DNA from: Candidatus Kapaibacterium sp.
GTDB taxonomy: Bacteria > Bacteroidota > Ignavibacteria > Kapaibacteriales > UBA2268
DNA: 9,819 bases
Assembly: GCA_030835065.1 (NCBI GenBank)
Contig: JAUQWR010000529.1
Coordinates: 1-9,819, forward strand
Direction of reading: 5' to 3'
In this document: in pieces, positions 8,837 through 9,819 of the stretch
Position numbering within the stretch: the first letter of the stretch is position 1
How the letters are laid out: each line of letters opens with the position of its first letter
Position numbers and translations under genes: made by a program
The notes under the pieces: generated by a model
Seen by the model: only the letters and a program-made list of their open reading frames with translations
Database searches by the model: none
Told to the model about the DNA's origin: nothing

Positions 8837-8854
8837 AATTACAATATTGTAATT
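8837..8854. promoter_or_regulatory. Operator palindrome O1
   Basis: AATTACAATATTGTAATT is a perfect 18-bp palindrome centred 34 bp upstream of the repressor ATG. It is the longest of the set and well placed for repressor autoregulation. Binding by the repressor is inferred. Confidence 0.7.
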
Positions 8855-8859
8855 ATACA

Positions 8860-8869
8860 TACAATTGTA
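8860..8869. promoter_or_regulatory. Operator palindrome O2
   Basis: TACAATTGTA is a perfect 10-bp palindrome sharing the ACAAT/ATTGT half-sites of O1. Its centre is 19 bp from that of O1, roughly two helical turns, which would favour cooperative binding of neighbouring dimers. Confidence 0.6.
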
Positions 8870-8882
8870 AAAAAATATTTGC

Positions 8883-8904
8883 ATACAAGATATTATCATT
8901 GTAT
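8883..8904. promoter_or_regulatory. Weak operator-like inverted repeat
   Basis: ATACAA (8883-8888) and TTGTAT (8899-8904) are perfect 6-bp inverted arms with a 10-bp spacer. The half-sites match those of the flanking palindromes but the spacing is longer, so this may be a secondary site or chance. Confidence 0.35.
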
Positions 8905-8905
8905 C

Positions 8906-8917
8906 TTACAATTGTAA
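8906..8917. promoter_or_regulatory. Operator palindrome O3
   Basis: TTACAATTGTAA is a perfect 12-bp palindrome with the same half-sites as O1 and O2. It lies on the early-gene side of the control region, consistent with repression of rightward transcription. Confidence 0.65.
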
Positions 8918-8918
8918 T

Positions 8919-8937
8919 TTTTACAACAATCGTAAAA
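8919..8937. promoter_or_regulatory. Operator-like palindrome O4
   Basis: TTTTAC (8919-8924) and GTAAAA (8932-8937) are perfect inverted arms around AACAATC, giving TTACAACAATCGTAA as an imperfect relative of O3. Its centre is about 16 bp from that of O3. Confidence 0.5.
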
Positions 8938-9052
8938 CTTATATTTTAAATAAAGTTCTTTGAAAACCTAAAACACAAACAAGTACTTCGAAACAAGTGC
9001 GCTACCATTAGCATAATAAATATTATTTGTAACCATAAAGGGAGATGGCGTT

Positions 9053-9268
9053 ATGCCAAATAAACAAATTAACAATATTAACCAAGAGAGCAAAGCTCTA
9101 TCATACTGTACTCCTATTCAGTTTTTCCAGGACATTAAGGAGATACAAAATGATTTTAGAGATGTCAGGATATCACACGCTATAACAAAGATTTTACAAG
9201 TCGGCATTCAAGTTTTCAAAGAACATGGAGCTGAAGGCTTTAAAAAGTACTTAAAACCAAACAACTGA
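9053..9268 (+). CDS. Small early protein of unknown function in the cro position
   Basis: The 71-residue product is not recognised. It is the first rightward gene opposite the repressor, where phages usually encode Cro or another early regulator. AGGGAG (9039-9044) lies 8 nt before the ATG, a strong ribosome site that supports this start. The sequence is polar at the N-terminus and predicted mostly helical after about residue 25, with an amphipathic stretch VRISHAITKILQVGIQVFKEHG and a basic end GFKKYLKPNN. No convincing helix-turn-helix spacing, signal peptide or membrane segment is visible. The helices could support a small dimer that binds DNA or a protein partner, which is speculation. 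The gene should be repressed in the lysogen and turned on upon repressor cleavage. Confidence 0.75.
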   Translation: MPNKQINNINQESKALSYCTPIQFFQDIKEIQNDFRDVRISHAITKILQVGIQVFKEHGAEGFKKYLKPNN

Positions 9269-9276
9269 TAAATATT

Positions 9277-9315
9277 TACAAATTTGCTATACAAATTTGT
9301 ATTACAATTTAATAC
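9277..9315. promoter_or_regulatory. Cluster of TACAAATTTG palindromes after the early gene
   Basis: TACAAATTTG occurs at 9277-9286 and 9290-9299, 13 bp apart. The second copy is the core of a perfect 14-bp palindrome ATACAAATTTGTAT (9289-9302). It overlaps GTATTACAATTTAATAC (9299-9315), whose 6-bp ends are inverted repeats. Half-sites resemble, but are not identical to, the repressor operators. This could be a second operator cluster controlling the excisionase-like gene. Confidence 0.45.
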
Positions 9316-9371
9316 ATACCTTATTACAACGCAAACGTTTTTTTTTACTATTGTAGGAATAAACTTTTACT

Positions 9372-9405
9372 AAAAAAAAAGCCCCAGCAAATATGCACGG
9401 GACTT
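9372..9405 (-). terminator. Minus-strand intrinsic terminator between two rightward genes
   Basis: On the minus strand AAGTCCC and GGGGCTT (complements of 9399-9405 and 9379-9385) pair as a 7-bp stem with one G-U pair, an inner GCA/TGC helix and a run of nine T after the stem. On the plus strand the G-U position becomes a C-A mismatch and no T-run follows, so the element is oriented leftward. No minus-strand gene is visible to its right within the window, so the transcript it would end is unexplained. Confidence 0.6.
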
Positions 9406-9442
9406 ACTCTTGACAATTATTCAAATATAAGGATAAAATCTT

Positions 9443-9700
9443 ATGAATAAAAATTTATTTGAACATAATACTTTTTTTGATGTAGATAAAGCTTTTGACT
9501 ACTATAACGGTGTACTCAGCAAGACAAGAATTAAAGAATTATTTAGAACAAAAGAAATTCCTTGCAGAAAAATAGGCAATACCAATGTTACAACGAAACG
9601 GTTTTTAGATGCCTATATAGAAAATTATGAAGCAAAATTAAAAGCAAGGGATGAAAAGTTGAATGCACTAGTTGAAAAATTCAAGGTAAAAAAATCCTAA
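9443..9700 (+). CDS. Excisionase-like small wHTH DNA-binding protein
   Basis: The 85-residue protein contains a MerR/HTH_17-like winged-helix pattern at about residues 20-60: LSKTRIKELFRTKEIPCRKI as helix-turn-helix, GNTNVTTKRFLDAYI as wing and following helix. This is the fold of phage and transposon excisionases and of small regulators in integrative elements. The tail (about 58-82) is a highly charged helix suggesting a coiled coil. AAGGA (9429-9433) lies 9 nt before the ATG. Its place in the early rightward transcript, in an element with an integrase, suggests it directs excision or controls later genes. A plain transcription factor or a replication-initiation helper are alternatives; the fold is surer than the job. 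Confidence 0.75.
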   Translation: MNKNLFEHNTFFDVDKAFDYYNGVLSKTRIKELFRTKEIPCRKIGNTNVTTKRFLDAYIENYEAKLKARDEKLNALVEKFKVKKS

Positions 9701-9716
9701 TCCACTCATTTTCATT

Positions 9717-9792
9717 ATTAGGGTAATAGTAAGGGGAGCTTCAACAAAGTTCCACCTAAACGAAGCTCCCCCGCAATTCCCTAATAGGAGGT
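9717..9792 (+). promoter_or_regulatory. Structured leader with nested hairpins ahead of the next gene
   Basis: ATTAGGG (9717-9723) pairs with CCCTAAT (9779-9785), and inside it GGGGAGCTTC (9733-9742) pairs perfectly with GAAGCTCCCC (9762-9771) around a 19-nt loop. The outer stem ends immediately before the ribosome site AGGAGGT (9786-9792). The loop contains CCACCTAA, which can pair with UAGG or AGGU of that site, so a pseudoknot that hides it is possible. No T-run follows, so it is not an intrinsic terminator. It may be a translational control element, a protein-binding site or a DNA-level site such as an origin. Confidence 0.6.
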
Positions 9793-9801
9793 ACAAAATT
9801 A

Positions 9802-9819
9802 ATGAAAAAAAGGTTATTA
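9802..9819 (+). CDS. Start of a further rightward gene, cut by the window edge
   Basis: ATG at 9802 follows an ideal Shine-Dalgarno AGGAGGT (9786-9792) by 9 nt and opens MKKRLL before the sequence ends. The very strong ribosome site implies high translation. Too little is visible to name it; the basic then hydrophobic beginning would suit a signal peptide, but six residues prove nothing. Confidence 0.6.

Larger units (their letters stand above)
8812..9052. promoter_or_regulatory. Divergent control region between repressor and early gene
   Basis: These 241 bp separate the leftward repressor from the rightward early gene, as in lambda-type genetic switches. Most of 8837-8937 is filled with related ATTACAAT/ATTGTAAT palindromes, listed separately. 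To the right (8938-9036) is AT-rich DNA that must hold the rightward promoter. The best hint is TAAAGTTCTTTG at 8951-8962, but no convincing -33 partner was found. No gene is supported inside the region. Confidence 0.7.

Noticed and set aside
8812..8838. Upstream start codon for the repressor at 8838
   Set aside because: It adds a hydrophobic MLFHIIVII extension unlike repressors of this family and overlaps the 18-bp operator palindrome.
8837..8937. CRISPR-like or iteron-type repeat array
   Set aside because: The units are palindromes of varying length and irregular spacing, which fits operators better than direct repeats with spacers.
8603..8949. Open frames at 8603-8899 (minus) and 8758-8949 (plus)
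   Set aside because: They overlap the repressor N-terminus and the operators and have low-complexity Tyr/Asn/Ile-rich translations.
9328..9346. AACG-CAAA-CGTT followed by nine T as a terminator of the 71-residue gene
   Set aside because: A 4-bp stem is too weak to call; the T-run alone is not persuasive in this AT-rich DNA.
1..9819. tRNA or rRNA genes as integration target
   Set aside because: I saw no cloverleaf or conserved rRNA sequence on either strand; the element end adjoins a protein gene.

Overview
The window is strongly AT-rich and looks like a chromosomal RHS/YD-repeat locus with a temperate phage or phage-like integrative element lying against it. The organism is probably from the Bacteroidota/Ignavibacteria (FCB) side. 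Two things support this: a promoter upstream of the 5213-7249 gene matches the Bacteroidota TTTG-N19-TAnnTTTG pattern exactly, and the large RHS protein is of a secreted, FG-GAP-bearing type common there. Several genes have clear Shine-Dalgarno sequences, which is less typical of core Bacteroidota, so the assignment is tentative.

Layout. Positions 1-3940 (minus strand) are one uninterrupted reading frame that runs off the left edge. It encodes calcium-binding FG-GAP-like repeats followed by YD/RHS repeats. It has an in-frame stop at 3941-3943 and no start codon near its 5' end, so its N-terminus is missing exactly where the element begins. A 9-bp inverted repeat (3920-3952) sits at this junction. 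Next come a tyrosine recombinase (3993-5024, minus), a strong minus-strand terminator only 20 bp before its start codon, and a 678-residue GHKL ATPase with a C-terminal PD-(D/E)xK nuclease-like domain (5213-7249, minus). They are followed by a small predicted secreted protein (7330-7812, minus) and a LexA/CI-type self-cleaving repressor with two HTH-like N-terminal modules (7846-8811, minus). After an operator-rich divergent control region (8812-9052), transcription turns rightward into a 71-residue unknown early protein (9053-9268), an excisionase-like wHTH protein (9443-9700), an elaborate hairpin leader (9717-9792) and the first six codons of another gene (9802 onward).

How it fits together. 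The order integrase - cargo - repressor | early gene - excisionase-like gene is a classic lysogeny module. The repressor is predicted to bind the TTACAAT..ATTGTAA palindromes, autoregulate and silence the rightward genes. It would be inactivated by RecA-stimulated self-cleavage at a Cys-Gly bond. The secreted protein is the next gene after the repressor and the GHKL-nuclease has its own promoter, so both should be made in the lysogen. That is where superinfection-exclusion and anti-phage genes are expected. The most interesting candidates are the ATPase-nuclease as a single-gene defence system, the repressor-linked secreted protein, the interruption of the RHS gene, and the structured leader just before an AGGAGGT ribosome site.
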